Made by a program: the position numbers and the translations under genes. A stretch of DNA of 64,000 nt, from NCBI RefSeq assembly GCF_021021475.1, contig NZ_JAINWL010000003.1:372001-436000 (forward strand). Direction: 5' to 3'. Shown here one piece after another: positions 37,836 through 45,622 of the stretch; positions within the stretch are counted from its first letter, which is position 1; the number at the start of each line of letters is the position of its first letter. The DNA comes from Citromicrobium bathyomarinum (GTDB lineage: Bacteria > Pseudomonadota > Alphaproteobacteria > Sphingomonadales > Sphingomonadaceae). The notes beneath the pieces were generated by a model, which did no database searches, was not told where the DNA came from, and was given only the letters and a program-made list of their open reading frames with translations.

Positions 37836-38416
37836 TGTCGAGCGCGTCCGCCTCCAGTCTCGACCGTCGCAATCTGCGCATTGCGGCCCTCGCTTTTCTG
37901 GCGGCGGCCTGCATGGTCGGCCTCGGCTTTGCGTCGGTGCCGCTGTACCGGATGTTCTGCCAGGTGACCGGCTTCGGTGGGACCACCCAGGTGGCGAACG
38001 AGAGCGATGCCGCGATTGCCGAACGGCTCGCCTCGAGCGCGGGCACGCCGCCGATCTCCGTCCGCTTCGATGCGAATACCGCGAGCGGGATGCCATGGAC
38101 CTTCAAGCCGGTGCACACCAGCGATTCGGTGCAGATCGGCGTACGCGACCTCGCCTTCTTCACCGCGAAGAACAATTCCTCCGTGCCGATCACCGGGACC
38201 GCGACCTTCAATGTCGAGCCCGAGCAGGCGGCACCTTATTTCAACAAGATCCAGTGTTTCTGCTTTACCGAGCAGACCCTGCAGCCGGGCGAGGAGGTGC
38301 GGATGCCCGTGCTCTTCTATGTCGATCCGGCCGCGCTCGACGATCCCAACATGGAAGGGGTCGAACAGATTACCCTGAGCTACACCTTCCACCGCAAACC
38401 GCCTGAAGACAGCTGA
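37835..38416 (+). CDS. ctaG: Cytochrome c oxidase assembly protein CtaG/Cox11
   Basis: Membrane-anchored copper chaperone that loads CuB of subunit I. The 193 residues have an N-terminal anchor (about 14-34) ending in VPLYRMFCQVTGFGG, where the Cys is the conserved one near the membrane, and the copper-binding pair in KIQCFCFTEQTL, then YTFHRKP. ATG 37835 overlaps the small upstream gene by one base. 62 bases separate it from ctaE. Confidence 0.96.
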   Translation: MSSASASSLDRRNLRIAALAFLAAACMVGLGFASVPLYRMFCQVTGFGGTTQVANESDAAIAERLASSAGTPPISVRFDANTASGMPWTFKPVHTSDSVQIGVRDLAFFTAKNNSSVPITGTATFNVEPEQAAPYFNKIQCFCFTEQTLQPGEEVRMPVLFYVDPAALDDPNMEGVEQITLSYTFHRKPPEDS

Positions 38417-38478
38417 CCCTCTGGACCGCGGCAAGCCTCCCGGTTAAGGGCGGAGCCGCTGAATAGGAAAGACGAAAA

Positions 38479-39342
38479 ATGGCCGGCGCCAAGAACCACG
38501 ATTATCACATTCTCGCTCCCGACATCTGGCCGTTCGTCGGTGCCTTTGCGGCGCTGACCTTCACCACGGGCATGGTTTTCTTCATGCACACGATGGCCGG
38601 ATGGGAAGCGATCCTTGGCGCAGGCATCGCGCTGCTGATCGCCACCTTCTGGGGCTGGTTCTCGAAGATCGTCAAGGAAGCGCAGGCGGGCGACCACACT
38701 CCGGTGGTCCAGCTGCACATGCGCTACGGCATGATCCTGTTCATCCTTTCCGAAGTGATGTTCTTCGTCGGGTGGTTCTGGGCCTTCTTCGATTTTGCGC
38801 TGTTCCCGGCGCCGCTGGAGATGGTTGCCGAGGGCACCTGGCAGAACCTGATCGGGCAGGATGGCGCAGCTTCCCTGGTCCAGTTCCCGGCCGACGGCAT
38901 TCATGTCATCGACCCGTTCGACCTGCCGCTGATCAACACCCTGATCCTGCTGTGTTCGGGCACCACGGTCACCTGGGCGCACCACTCGCTGATCAATGGC
39001 GATCGTGAAGGGCTCAAGCTCGGCCTGTGGGCGACGATCGGCCTCGGCGTTCTGTTCACCGCGATCCAGGCTTACGAATACCTGCACGCGCCGTTCGGCT
39101 TCGGCGGTGTGAACTATACCAGCGCCTTCTACATGGCGACTGGCTTCCACGGCTTCCACGTGATCGTCGGCACGATCTTCCTGATCGTCTGCCTGCGTCG
39201 CGCCTATCTAGGCCACTTCACCCCGCGCCAGCACTTCGGCTTCGAAGCTGCTGCTTGGTACTGGCACTTCGTCGACGTGGTGTGGCTGTTCCTGTTCATC
39301 TCCGTTTACGTCTGGGGTGGCTGGGGCGCCGAAGTCCACTGA
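38479..39342 (+). CDS. ctaE: Cytochrome c oxidase subunit III
   Basis: Third core subunit of aa3 oxidase, 287 residues with seven membrane helices. Conserved parts are FFMHTMAGWEA, MRYGMILFILSEVMFFVGWFWAFF with the buried Glu, TVTWAHHSLINGDREG, YTSAFYMATGFHGFHVIVGT and the C-terminal EAAAWYWHFVDVVWLFLFISVYVWG. The stop overlaps the following short frame by one base (TGATG). Confidence 0.98.
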   Translation: MAGAKNHDYHILAPDIWPFVGAFAALTFTTGMVFFMHTMAGWEAILGAGIALLIATFWGWFSKIVKEAQAGDHTPVVQLHMRYGMILFILSEVMFFVGWFWAFFDFALFPAPLEMVAEGTWQNLIGQDGAASLVQFPADGIHVIDPFDLPLINTLILLCSGTTVTWAHHSLINGDREGLKLGLWATIGLGVLFTAIQAYEYLHAPFGFGGVNYTSAFYMATGFHGFHVIVGTIFLIVCLRRAYLGHFTPRQHFGFEAAAWYWHFVDVVWLFLFISVYVWGGWGAEVH

Positions 39343-39533
39343 TGACAGATAACGGCCGTGAGGCCTCCGGCGATTATGCCGGGACGAAAGGGCAGCCCGC
39401 CTTGCGCGAGGCTGCCCTTTTCGGCCTGTGCGCCCCGCGCGCAGCTGGGCGATCGGTCCGCGCAGTGCTGGCTTGCAGCGATGTGCTGATCGGGTCCGGA
39501 TATCGCCTGAATGCGCAGAAGGCTGGACGATGA
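39342..39533 (+). pseudogene. Probable decayed DUF983 gene between ctaE and surf1
   Basis: A 63-residue frame starts at the TGATG of ctaE and stops in an ATGA with surf1. Its segment PALREAALFGLCAPR recalls the start of DUF983 proteins (AALxGxCPRCG), which in Sphingomonadales commonly sit between ctaE and surf1 and run to about 120 residues with two membrane helices. Here the CxxC is lost, the frame appears to shift near 39430-39455 (the surf1 frame reads AGLQRCADRVRI), and the helices are missing. I infer a truncated, frameshifted remnant; it could alternatively be a spacer peptide. Confidence 0.45.
39387..39422 (+). terminator. Terminator-like hairpin after ctaE
   Basis: AAAGGGCAGCC (39387-39397) and GGCTGCCCTTT (39410-39420) form a perfect 11-pair stem with a 12-base loop, followed by T and C. 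It lies 44 bases beyond the ctaE stop, inside the DUF983-like remnant. It could end or attenuate the oxidase transcript before surf1 and thrC. Confidence 0.6.
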
Positions 39534-40138
39534 ATTATCTGCAACGCCTGCCGCTGATCCCCACGATTATCGTGGCGCTCGCCATTGCGGTGATGATCGC
39601 GCTCGGCTTCTGGCAACTGGGGCGCGCGGATGAGAAGGCAGAACTGCTCGCGCGTTACGCCGCAGCGGGCGACAATCAGGAACTGGTCGCGTGGCCGGGC
39701 GAAGACAAGGACGCGCTCAAGCAGCGCCTCTATCGTCGCAGCAAGGTCGTGTGCGCGCGGGTGACCGAACTCTCTGCGGTCGCCGGCACCAACGCGCGGG
39801 GATCGCATGGCTGGGCGCAGATCGCGGAGTGTGAGCTCAAGGGAGAGGGCACGGCGCGGATTGCGCTGGGCTGGACCCGGGTGCCCGACGGCCCGCTCTG
39901 GAATGGCGGTGAGGTGACGGGAATCGTCGCGCCGGGGCCGCGCCTGGTCGCGGACCCGCCGCGCGCTGGCCTGCTGCCGTTGCAGAAGCCCGATCCTTCG
40001 GAATTGCCCAACAATCATATGGCCTATGCCTGGCAGTGGTTCCTGTTCGCGATGACCGCGCTGGTGATCTACGGGCTTGCGGTGAGGAAGCGCCTGCTGG
40101 GGCAGGATGCGGGCAGCGGCGATAACGCGGGGGAATAG
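39530..40138 (+). CDS. SURF1 family cytochrome oxidase biogenesis protein
   Basis: Assembly factor that helps haem a insertion into subunit I. The 202 residues have one membrane helix at each end: IIVALAIAVMIALGFWQLGRADEK (about 12-35, with the family motif GxWQLxR) and WFLFAMTALVIYGLAVRKR near the C terminus. The middle contains HGWAQIAECEL and ALGWTRVPDGP. It is a little shorter than typical bacterial SURF1 (about 230). ATG 39530 overlaps the preceding remnant (ATGA); thrC follows after two bases. Confidence 0.9.
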   Translation: MNYLQRLPLIPTIIVALAIAVMIALGFWQLGRADEKAELLARYAAAGDNQELVAWPGEDKDALKQRLYRRSKVVCARVTELSAVAGTNARGSHGWAQIAECELKGEGTARIALGWTRVPDGPLWNGGEVTGIVAPGPRLVADPPRAGLLPLQKPDPSELPNNHMAYAWQWFLFAMTALVIYGLAVRKRLLGQDAGSGDNAGE

Positions 40139-40140
40139 AA

Positions 40141-41535
40141 ATGCGGTACGTTTCGACGCGCGGACAGGCGCCCGTGCTCGATTTCGAAGGTGTCACGCTC
40201 ACCGGGCTGGCGAGCGATGGCGGGCTCTATCTGCCGCAGGAGTGGCCGCAGTTTTCGCGTGACCAGATCGCCGCGCTGCGCGGGCTCCCCTATTCCGAAC
40301 TCGCTGTGCAGATCATGGCGCCATTCGTGGGCGAAAGCCTGACCGAAGCGGAGCTGCGCGACCTGTGCCAGCGCGCCTACGGCAATTTCTCGCACGCTGC
40401 GACGACCCCGCTGGTCCAGCTCGACGAACAGCACTGGCTGCTGGAGCTGTTCCACGGCCCGACGTTGGCGTTCAAGGATGTCGCGCTGCAACTGCTCGGG
40501 CCGTTTTTCGAAACGTTTCTGGAAAAGCGCGAACGTCCGCTGACGGTCATCGGTGCGACCAGCGGAGATACCGGATCGGCCGCGATCCACGCGGTGGCGG
40601 GGCGCGACAATGCCCAGATATTCATGCTCCACCCGGAAGGCCGGGTGAGCGAGATCCAGCGCCGCCAGATGACCACGGTGAGCGCGCCCAACGTCCACAA
40701 CATCGCGATTGCCGGCAGCTTCGACGATGCGCAGGCGATGGTGAAGCGGATGTTCTCCGACGAGGCGCTGACCGCCACGCTCGACATCGGTGCGGTCAAT
40801 TCGATCAACTGGGCGCGGTTGATGGCGCAGGTGGTGTATTACTTCTACGCCGCGCTTCAGCTCGGCGCGCCCGATCGCAAGGTCAGCTTCAGCGTGCCGA
40901 CGGGCAATTTCGGCGATGTCTTCGCGGGCTACGTCGCCGCTCAGATGGGGCTGCCGGTCGAGCGGCTGATCGTCGCGACAAACAAGAACGACATCCTCGC
41001 CCGCGCAATCCGTGACGGCGACTATTCGGTTGGTGAGAGCCACGCGACCATTACCCCGTCGATGGACATTCAGGTCAGCTCCAATTTCGAACGCCTGCTG
41101 TTTGAGGCGAACGGGCGCGATGCGGCGGCGCTTGCGGCGCAGATGGACGGATTTGCGTCGAGCAAGACACTCCCGCTCGAATCCGCGCAGCGCGAGGCAA
41201 TCGCGGCGATGTTCTCGGCAGAGCGCGCCACGCCCGAAGAGACGCTGGCGGCGATGCGCTGGGCGCATGAGAGCTGCGGCGAGGTGATCGACCCGCACAC
41301 GGCGGTCGGTCTGCATGCGGCACGCGCTCTGGCCGCGGATCCAGAAGTGCCCGTCGTCACGCTCGCCACCGCGCATCCGGCGAAGTTCCCCGACGCTGTG
41401 AAGCAGGCGATCGGCATCGAGGCTGCGCTGCCCGCGCGGGTCGGCGATCTGTTCGCACTGGAGGAACGCTTCGAAGCGCTGCCCGCCGAGTATGACGCGG
41501 TGCGCGATTACATTTCCGCCAAGGCCACGCGCTGA
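40141..41535 (+). CDS. thrC: Threonine synthase
   Basis: PLP enzyme converting O-phosphohomoserine to threonine. The 464 residues are of the class II (long) type: MRYVSTRGQAPVLDFEGV start, PLP-binding Lys in FHGPTLAFKDVALQLLG, GATSGDTGSAAIHAV, MTTVSAPNVHNIAIAGSFDDAQAMVK and the Gly-rich VPTGNFGDVFAGYVA phosphate loop. It follows surf1 by two bases and overlaps the methyltransferase by one (TGATG), so it is carried on the oxidase-operon transcript unless the ctaE hairpin ends it. Confidence 0.97.
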   Translation: MRYVSTRGQAPVLDFEGVTLTGLASDGGLYLPQEWPQFSRDQIAALRGLPYSELAVQIMAPFVGESLTEAELRDLCQRAYGNFSHAATTPLVQLDEQHWLLELFHGPTLAFKDVALQLLGPFFETFLEKRERPLTVIGATSGDTGSAAIHAVAGRDNAQIFMLHPEGRVSEIQRRQMTTVSAPNVHNIAIAGSFDDAQAMVKRMFSDEALTATLDIGAVNSINWARLMAQVVYYFYAALQLGAPDRKVSFSVPTGNFGDVFAGYVAAQMGLPVERLIVATNKNDILARAIRDGDYSVGESHATITPSMDIQVSSNFERLLFEANGRDAAALAAQMDGFASSKTLPLESAQREAIAAMFSAERATPEETLAAMRWAHESCGEVIDPHTAVGLHAARALAADPEVPVVTLATAHPAKFPDAVKQAIGIEAALPARVGDLFALEERFEALPAEYDAVRDYISAKATR

Positions 41536-42434
41536 TGGCGCAGCTGCGCCTCGAACCGCAGCTGATGATCGGCGAACCCTGGGCCGATTACGCGCTGCTC
41601 GACAGCGGACATGGCCGCAAGCTGGAGCGATTCGGAGAGTTCCGTTTCATCCGCCCCGAACCGCAGGCGATGTGGAGCCCGCGGCAGGACGACTGGCAGG
41701 CCGATGGCGAATTCCTCCCCGGTGCGGACGAGGATGGCGGCGGCCGCTGGGATCTCTCGCCAGAAGTGCCCGACAGCTGGCCGCTCGCGTGGGACGATGT
41801 CCGCTTCCGCGCGCAATGCACCCCCTTCCGCCATCTCGGCTTCTTCCCCGACATGGCCCCGGTGTGGGAATGGATGCGCGGAGAACTGGCAGGCAAGCCG
41901 GACGCGCAGACGCTCAACATGTTCGGCTATACCGGCGTCGGCACGCTTGCGCTGAGCCAGTGCGGCCCGGTCACCCATGTCGATGCGTCCAAGAAGTCGG
42001 TCGCCCAGGCCCGCGACAATGCGGCGCTGGCCGGAATGGAAGACCGCCCGATCCGCTGGCTGGTCGACGATGCGGCGAAGTTCGCCGCGCGCGAGGTCCG
42101 GCGCGAGAACCGCTATGACGGCATCATCCTCGACCCGCCCAAGTTCGGGCGTGGACCCAAGAACGAAACCTGGCGGATCGAGGAGGGCCTCGCCCCGCTG
42201 ATCGCCGATTGTCGCCAGCTGCTGGACGAGAACAGCCGCTTCCTGTTCCTCACCGTCTATGCCGTGCGGATGAGCAGCCTTGCGCTCGCCGCGCTGCTCG
42301 ACGAGGCGTTCGCAGGCCTGCCCGGCACGATCGAGCATGGCGATCTGGGCGTGCGCGAGGAAACCGTCGATGGCGGACAGGCGGGCCGCGTTCTGCCAAC
42401 TGCCATCTTCGCAAGATGGCGCAACAGCGTCTAG
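41535..42434 (+). CDS. Class I SAM-dependent methyltransferase, RlmI-like
   Basis: A 299-residue methyltransferase of the COG1092 type (23S rRNA cytosine-5 family). The SAM-binding motif I is TLNMFGYTGVGTLALSQCG, followed by THVDASKKSVAQARDNA and the catalytic motif GIILDPPKFGRGPKNETWRIE. It lacks the N-terminal PUA domain of E. coli RlmI, so the exact target is open. It starts at the thrC stop (TGATG) and is followed by folB after nine bases. Confidence 0.85.
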   Translation: MAQLRLEPQLMIGEPWADYALLDSGHGRKLERFGEFRFIRPEPQAMWSPRQDDWQADGEFLPGADEDGGGRWDLSPEVPDSWPLAWDDVRFRAQCTPFRHLGFFPDMAPVWEWMRGELAGKPDAQTLNMFGYTGVGTLALSQCGPVTHVDASKKSVAQARDNAALAGMEDRPIRWLVDDAAKFAAREVRRENRYDGIILDPPKFGRGPKNETWRIEEGLAPLIADCRQLLDENSRFLFLTVYAVRMSSLALAALLDEAFAGLPGTIEHGDLGVREETVDGGQAGRVLPTAIFARWRNSV

Positions 42435-42443
42435 GGAGCCCCG

Positions 42444-42815
42444 ATGAAAGACACTCTCACCCTGCGCGTCGCCGATCTCGAAACCGATGTGCTCACCGGC
42501 ATCTATTCCGAAGAGACGGGCAAGCCGCAGCCGCTGCGCATCACGATCGAGGCGCGGATGAAGCCGCTCGACCGGTATGATCCGGACACGCCGCTGGCCG
42601 AGAGCAAGAACTACATGGACCTGCGCCATGCCGCGACCGAGGCGGTGCCCGAGGGTGTCCATTTCAAGCTGATCGAGAGCTTCGCCGACCATATTTGCGA
42701 AACGCTGTTCCTGCAGGACGAGCGGATCGAGGCGCTGACCGTGCATATCGTCAAGCTGGCGATCGGGATCGGCAGCGAGAAGATCGGGATCACGCTCCAT
42801 CGCGAACGGCCCTGA
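42444..42815 (+). CDS. folB: Dihydroneopterin aldolase
   Basis: Folate-pathway enzyme of 123 residues with the tunnelling fold. It shows DLETDVLTGIYSEETGKPQPLRITIEA at the N terminus (the conserved GxxxxE with the pterin-binding Glu), NYMDLRHAATEAV, and FKLIESFADHICETLF with the late Glu. The usual C-terminal KP motif is replaced by KLAIGIGSEKIG, a divergent form. An alternative is the related dihydroneopterin epimerase. Upstream GGGAG gives a good ribosome site for ATG 42444. Confidence 0.83.
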   Translation: MKDTLTLRVADLETDVLTGIYSEETGKPQPLRITIEARMKPLDRYDPDTPLAESKNYMDLRHAATEAVPEGVHFKLIESFADHICETLFLQDERIEALTVHIVKLAIGIGSEKIGITLHRERP

Positions 42816-42816
42816 C

Positions 42817-43197
42817 GTGAGCGACGGCGCACCCGCGATCATCCGGGTGGAGCGCTTGCCCGGGCCGGCGCTGGACGCTGCGGCTGCCTTCCACGCGCAT
42901 TGGGCGCAGCAGGTGGGCAACGCCGCCAAAAACTACGAATTCGTCATTGTGGTGCTGGACCCCGCTCCGTTCGACCATGCCGACTGGCGGCGCGCTGCTG
43001 CCCGCGGTCTGGCCCGCGCGCACGCCGACAATTGCATCAATATCGTCGCCGGGCTGGAAGGTGCCGCACTCGCCCGAATGGTCGAATTCCTGGGCCGCGC
43101 GCCTGCCATCACCGGACAATACCTGCCGCTGGCGGACAGTGCCCCTTGCGAGAGCGGCAGCGATGGCCGACTTGGGGATGATGACACGGACGGTTGA
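42817..43197 (+). CDS. Small Rossmann-like domain protein
   Basis: A 126-residue protein starting at GTG 42817, one base after the folB stop. The pattern of alternating strands and helices (IIRVERL, EFVIVVLDPAPFD, RAHADNCINIVAGLEGAALARMVEFLG, AITGQYLPLAD) suggests a small Rossmann-like fold without a glycine-rich nucleotide loop. No function known. Its 3' end overlaps moaA by about 35 bases if moaA begins at 43163. Confidence 0.7.
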   Translation: MSDGAPAIIRVERLPGPALDAAAAFHAHWAQQVGNAAKNYEFVIVVLDPAPFDHADWRRAAARGLARAHADNCINIVAGLEGAALARMVEFLGRAPAITGQYLPLADSAPCESGSDGRLGDDDTDG

Positions 43198-44218
43198 TCG
43201 CCTCGACACGCAAGCTCGGCCTGCGGCTGCGCCGCTGGTCGATACCTATCAGAGGCGAATCACCTATCTGCGCCTCTCGGTCACCGATCGCTGCGATCTG
43301 CGCTGTACCTATTGCATGCCCGAGCGGATGCAGTTCCTACCCAAGGCCGAGGTTCTCTCGCTCGAAGAACTTTACGTGCTGGCGCGCAGCTTCATGGCGC
43401 GCGGTGTGCGCACGATCCGGCTCACCGGCGGCGAACCGCTGGTGCGGCGCGACGTGATAGATCTCGTGCGCGCGATCGGGCGGCATGTCGGGTCTGAGCT
43501 GGACGAGGTCACGCTGACCACCAATGGCACGCAGCTGGCGGGCAATGCCGATGCGTTGGCGAGGGCAGGGGTGCGGCGGATCAACGTCTCGCTCGATACG
43601 CGCGATCCGGACACATTCCGCATGCTTTCGCGCCGCGATGCCTTGCCCCAGGTGCTCGAAGGGATTGCCGCGGCGAAGGATGCGGGGCTGCAGGTCAAGC
43701 TCAACACCGTGGCGATGAGCGGCGTGAACGATCGCGAGATTCCCGATCTCGTCGCCTGGACGCATGCGCAAGGCCACGCGATCAGCCTGATCGAGACCAT
43801 GCCGCTTGGCGAGGTGGACGAGGCGCGCGAGGATCGCTTCGTCTCGCTGGCCGATGTCCGCCGCGATCTCGAGTCGCGCTGGACGCTGACGCCCAGCGAG
43901 GCGCGCACTCCCGGCCCGTCGCGTTATTTTGATATTGTCGAGACCGGCGGGCGGATCGGTTTCATCACGCCGATGAGCGAGAATTTCTGCTCCGGCTGCA
44001 ACCGCCTGCGCGTGACCGCCACCGGTCAGCTTTATCCCTGCCTTGGCGGCGGAGAGCGGGTCGATCTGCGCGCTGCGTTGCGCTCCGATGCTCCACAAGC
44101 GCAGGTCGCCGACGCGCTCGACCGCGCGATGGCGATCAAGCCGGAGAAGCACGATTTCCGCATCGGTGCAGGGCTCGCGCCCACTCAGCTGCGCCATATG
44201 TCCGTGACCGGAGGTTGA
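43163..44218 (+). CDS. moaA: GTP 3',8-cyclase (molybdenum cofactor synthesis)
   Basis: Radical SAM enzyme that converts GTP to the first cyclic intermediate of molybdopterin. With ATG 43163 it is 351 residues; ATG 43178 or 43181 (MMTRTVDRLD) would give a slightly shorter form. The radical SAM cluster ligands are C44, C48 and C51 (TDRCDLRCTYC). The C-terminal second [4Fe-4S] site is seen in FCSGCNRLRVTATGQLYPC. IRLTGGEPLVRRDVIDLVR carries the SAM-binding GGEP. moaD follows directly. Confidence 0.96.
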   Translation: MADLGMMTRTVDRLDTQARPAAAPLVDTYQRRITYLRLSVTDRCDLRCTYCMPERMQFLPKAEVLSLEELYVLARSFMARGVRTIRLTGGEPLVRRDVIDLVRAIGRHVGSELDEVTLTTNGTQLAGNADALARAGVRRINVSLDTRDPDTFRMLSRRDALPQVLEGIAAAKDAGLQVKLNTVAMSGVNDREIPDLVAWTHAQGHAISLIETMPLGEVDEAREDRFVSLADVRRDLESRWTLTPSEARTPGPSRYFDIVETGGRIGFITPMSENFCSGCNRLRVTATGQLYPCLGGGERVDLRAALRSDAPQAQVADALDRAMAIKPEKHDFRIGAGLAPTQLRHMSVTGG

Positions 44219-44219
44219 G

Positions 44220-44462
44220 ATGAGTGTCACCGTTCTTTTCCTCGGCCCGTTGCGCGATCTCACCGGGGCCGACCGGATGGATCTGCCGGCACCGCTGTGC
44301 TGGGAGGGGTTGCTGGGCGCGGTTCCGCGGACGGTCGCGGATCGGCTTAGCGAAGCGCGCGTCAGGATCGCGGTCGCGGGCACGTTGCTGGAAGACAAGA
44401 AGGCGCTGATGGCAGGCGACGGCGAAGAGGTGGCGCTGCTGCCGCCGGTCAGCGGAGGCTAG
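44220..44462 (+). CDS. moaD: Molybdopterin synthase small subunit MoaD
   Basis: An 80-residue ubiquitin-fold sulphur carrier. It opens with VTVLFLGPLRDLTGADRMDLP and ends ALLPPVSGG with the C-terminal Gly-Gly that is thiocarboxylated and inserted into MoaE. ATG 44220 lies one base after the moaA stop; moaE starts three bases after its stop. Confidence 0.93.
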   Translation: MSVTVLFLGPLRDLTGADRMDLPAPLCWEGLLGAVPRTVADRLSEARVRIAVAGTLLEDKKALMAGDGEEVALLPPVSGG

Positions 44463-44465
44463 CGC

Positions 44466-44933
44466 ATGCCGCGCCTCACACTCGAAACCCCAGCCGATGT
44501 GCGGCTGCTCGATTCGGGAATGTCGGTTGGCGAGGCGCTGGCCGCGTTCAACGCGGCGCATCCCGACGCTGGCGGTATTGCGACCTTCCTCGGCAAGGTG
44601 CGGCCCGACGACGACGTGCGCGTGCTCGAACTGACGCATTACGAGCCCCTGACCCTGCCCGGAATGCGCGAACTGGCGGATGAGGCGCTGACGCGCTGGC
44701 CGCTCGACGGGGTGCTGGTGTGGCACCGAATCGGGGTGATGAATCCAGGCGAGGGGATCGTGCTGGTCGCGGCCGCCGCGCGCCATCGCCGCGATGCCTT
44801 CCACGCGGTCGATTTCCTGATGGACTATCTCAAGAGCGCGGCGTGGCTGTGGAAGCGCGAGAAACGCGCAGATGGCTGGCACTGGGTCGAACCGCGCGCG
44901 CAGGACTTTGCCGACCGCAATCGCTGGGAGTGA
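44466..44933 (+). CDS. moaE: Molybdopterin synthase large subunit MoaE
   Basis: With MoaD it adds two sulphurs to precursor Z to make molybdopterin. The 155 residues show GIATFLGKVRPDDDVRVLELTHYEPL, the VWHRIGVMNPGEGIVLVAAAARHRRDAF signature and DYLKSAAWLWKRE with the active-site Lys. Last gene of the long plus-strand run starting at ctaC. A perfect FNR box follows 17 bases downstream and belongs to the next gene. Confidence 0.95.
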   Translation: MPRLTLETPADVRLLDSGMSVGEALAAFNAAHPDAGGIATFLGKVRPDDDVRVLELTHYEPLTLPGMRELADEALTRWPLDGVLVWHRIGVMNPGEGIVLVAAAARHRRDAFHAVDFLMDYLKSAAWLWKREKRADGWHWVEPRAQDFADRNRWE

Positions 44934-44949
44934 TTTTTCCGCGCGGCAT

Positions 44950-44963
44950 TTGATCGAGATCAA
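44950..44963. promoter_or_regulatory. Perfect FNR/FixK box
   Basis: TTGATCGAGATCAA matches the consensus TTGAT-N4-ATCAA exactly. Its centre is about 63 bases before ATG 45020, so with a transcription start near 44998 it would sit at the -41.5 position used by class II activators. Predicts anaerobic or microaerobic control of the membrane protein gene. Confidence 0.75.
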
Positions 44964-45019
44964 GGCGCGGCGCGGCCGATCGGCGCACATCCTTCCTCAA
45001 GACAACGAGGAGTGATGAA

Positions 45020-45550
45020 ATGTCCGAACGTCTCAACAGCGCCGCCGTCGCCGAAAAGGCGATCGTCCATGCCGAACTGCCCCGCGCGCGCGCTGCTGGG
45101 CACGCTCTTTTCGAACGCAGCGAGCCCACGCTGGCCGAAGCGATCGCCACCTATCGGGCTCCCGAAGCGGTCGAGACCGCCAATATCCGCCAGGATGTGG
45201 ATCGCACGTTCGAAATGCCGAGCGTGCTCTACGGCGCGACCGTCGCGCTCTATCTGGGCTTTATCGCGATCCTGGGTGTCGGCCTATCGACCCCCGAACT
45301 CGCAATCCCGATGGCGATCTTCGCGATCTTCATCGTCGGCCTGTTCGGCGCACCGGCGCTGTGGCTGGGCCTCGGGCGCAAGCCGGAGGCGCAGGCGAAG
45401 AGCTTCGGCGAACTGATGCGCGGCGGAATTCAGACGCACACCGGCTTTCTCAAGGGCCGCGACGCAGTGGCCCAGATGATGGTGTTGCCGGTGCTGATCG
45501 TTCTCTGGGGGTGCACCGTGCTGGTGATTGCCGGGGTCGTCTCGGCCTGA
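45020..45550 (+). CDS. Predicted FNR-controlled inner-membrane protein, unknown function
   Basis: A 176-residue protein I do not recognise. The N-terminal 65 residues are polar and helical (AEKAIVHAELPRARAAGHALFERSE). Two adjacent membrane segments follow (about 72-92, VLYGATVALYLGFIAILGVGL, and about 94-116), then an amphipathic stretch ending GGIQTHTGFLKGRDAVAQM, and a C-terminal segment VLPVLIVLWGCTVLVIAGVVSA. GAGGAG lies upstream of ATG 45020. It is monocistronic: preceded by a perfect FNR box and closed by a strong terminator. A role in low-oxygen physiology is inferred from the box alone. Confidence 0.8.
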   Translation: MSERLNSAAVAEKAIVHAELPRARAAGHALFERSEPTLAEAIATYRAPEAVETANIRQDVDRTFEMPSVLYGATVALYLGFIAILGVGLSTPELAIPMAIFAIFIVGLFGAPALWLGLGRKPEAQAKSFGELMRGGIQTHTGFLKGRDAVAQMMVLPVLIVLWGCTVLVIAGVVSA

Positions 45551-45576
45551 CCGGCTCGCCCCGGAGTTGGGGGAGG

Positions 45577-45612
45577 CGCGCGGGGTCGACTGGTTCGATC
45601 CCGCGCGTTTTT
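45577..45612 (+). terminator. Strong intrinsic terminator
   Basis: A 13-pair stem (45577-45589 with 45595-45607) with a five-base loop is followed directly by TTTTT at 45608-45612. It ends the transcript of the FNR-box gene and separates it from the convergent lipoprotein gene. Confidence 0.9.
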
Positions 45613-45622
45613 GCGTAGGCGG

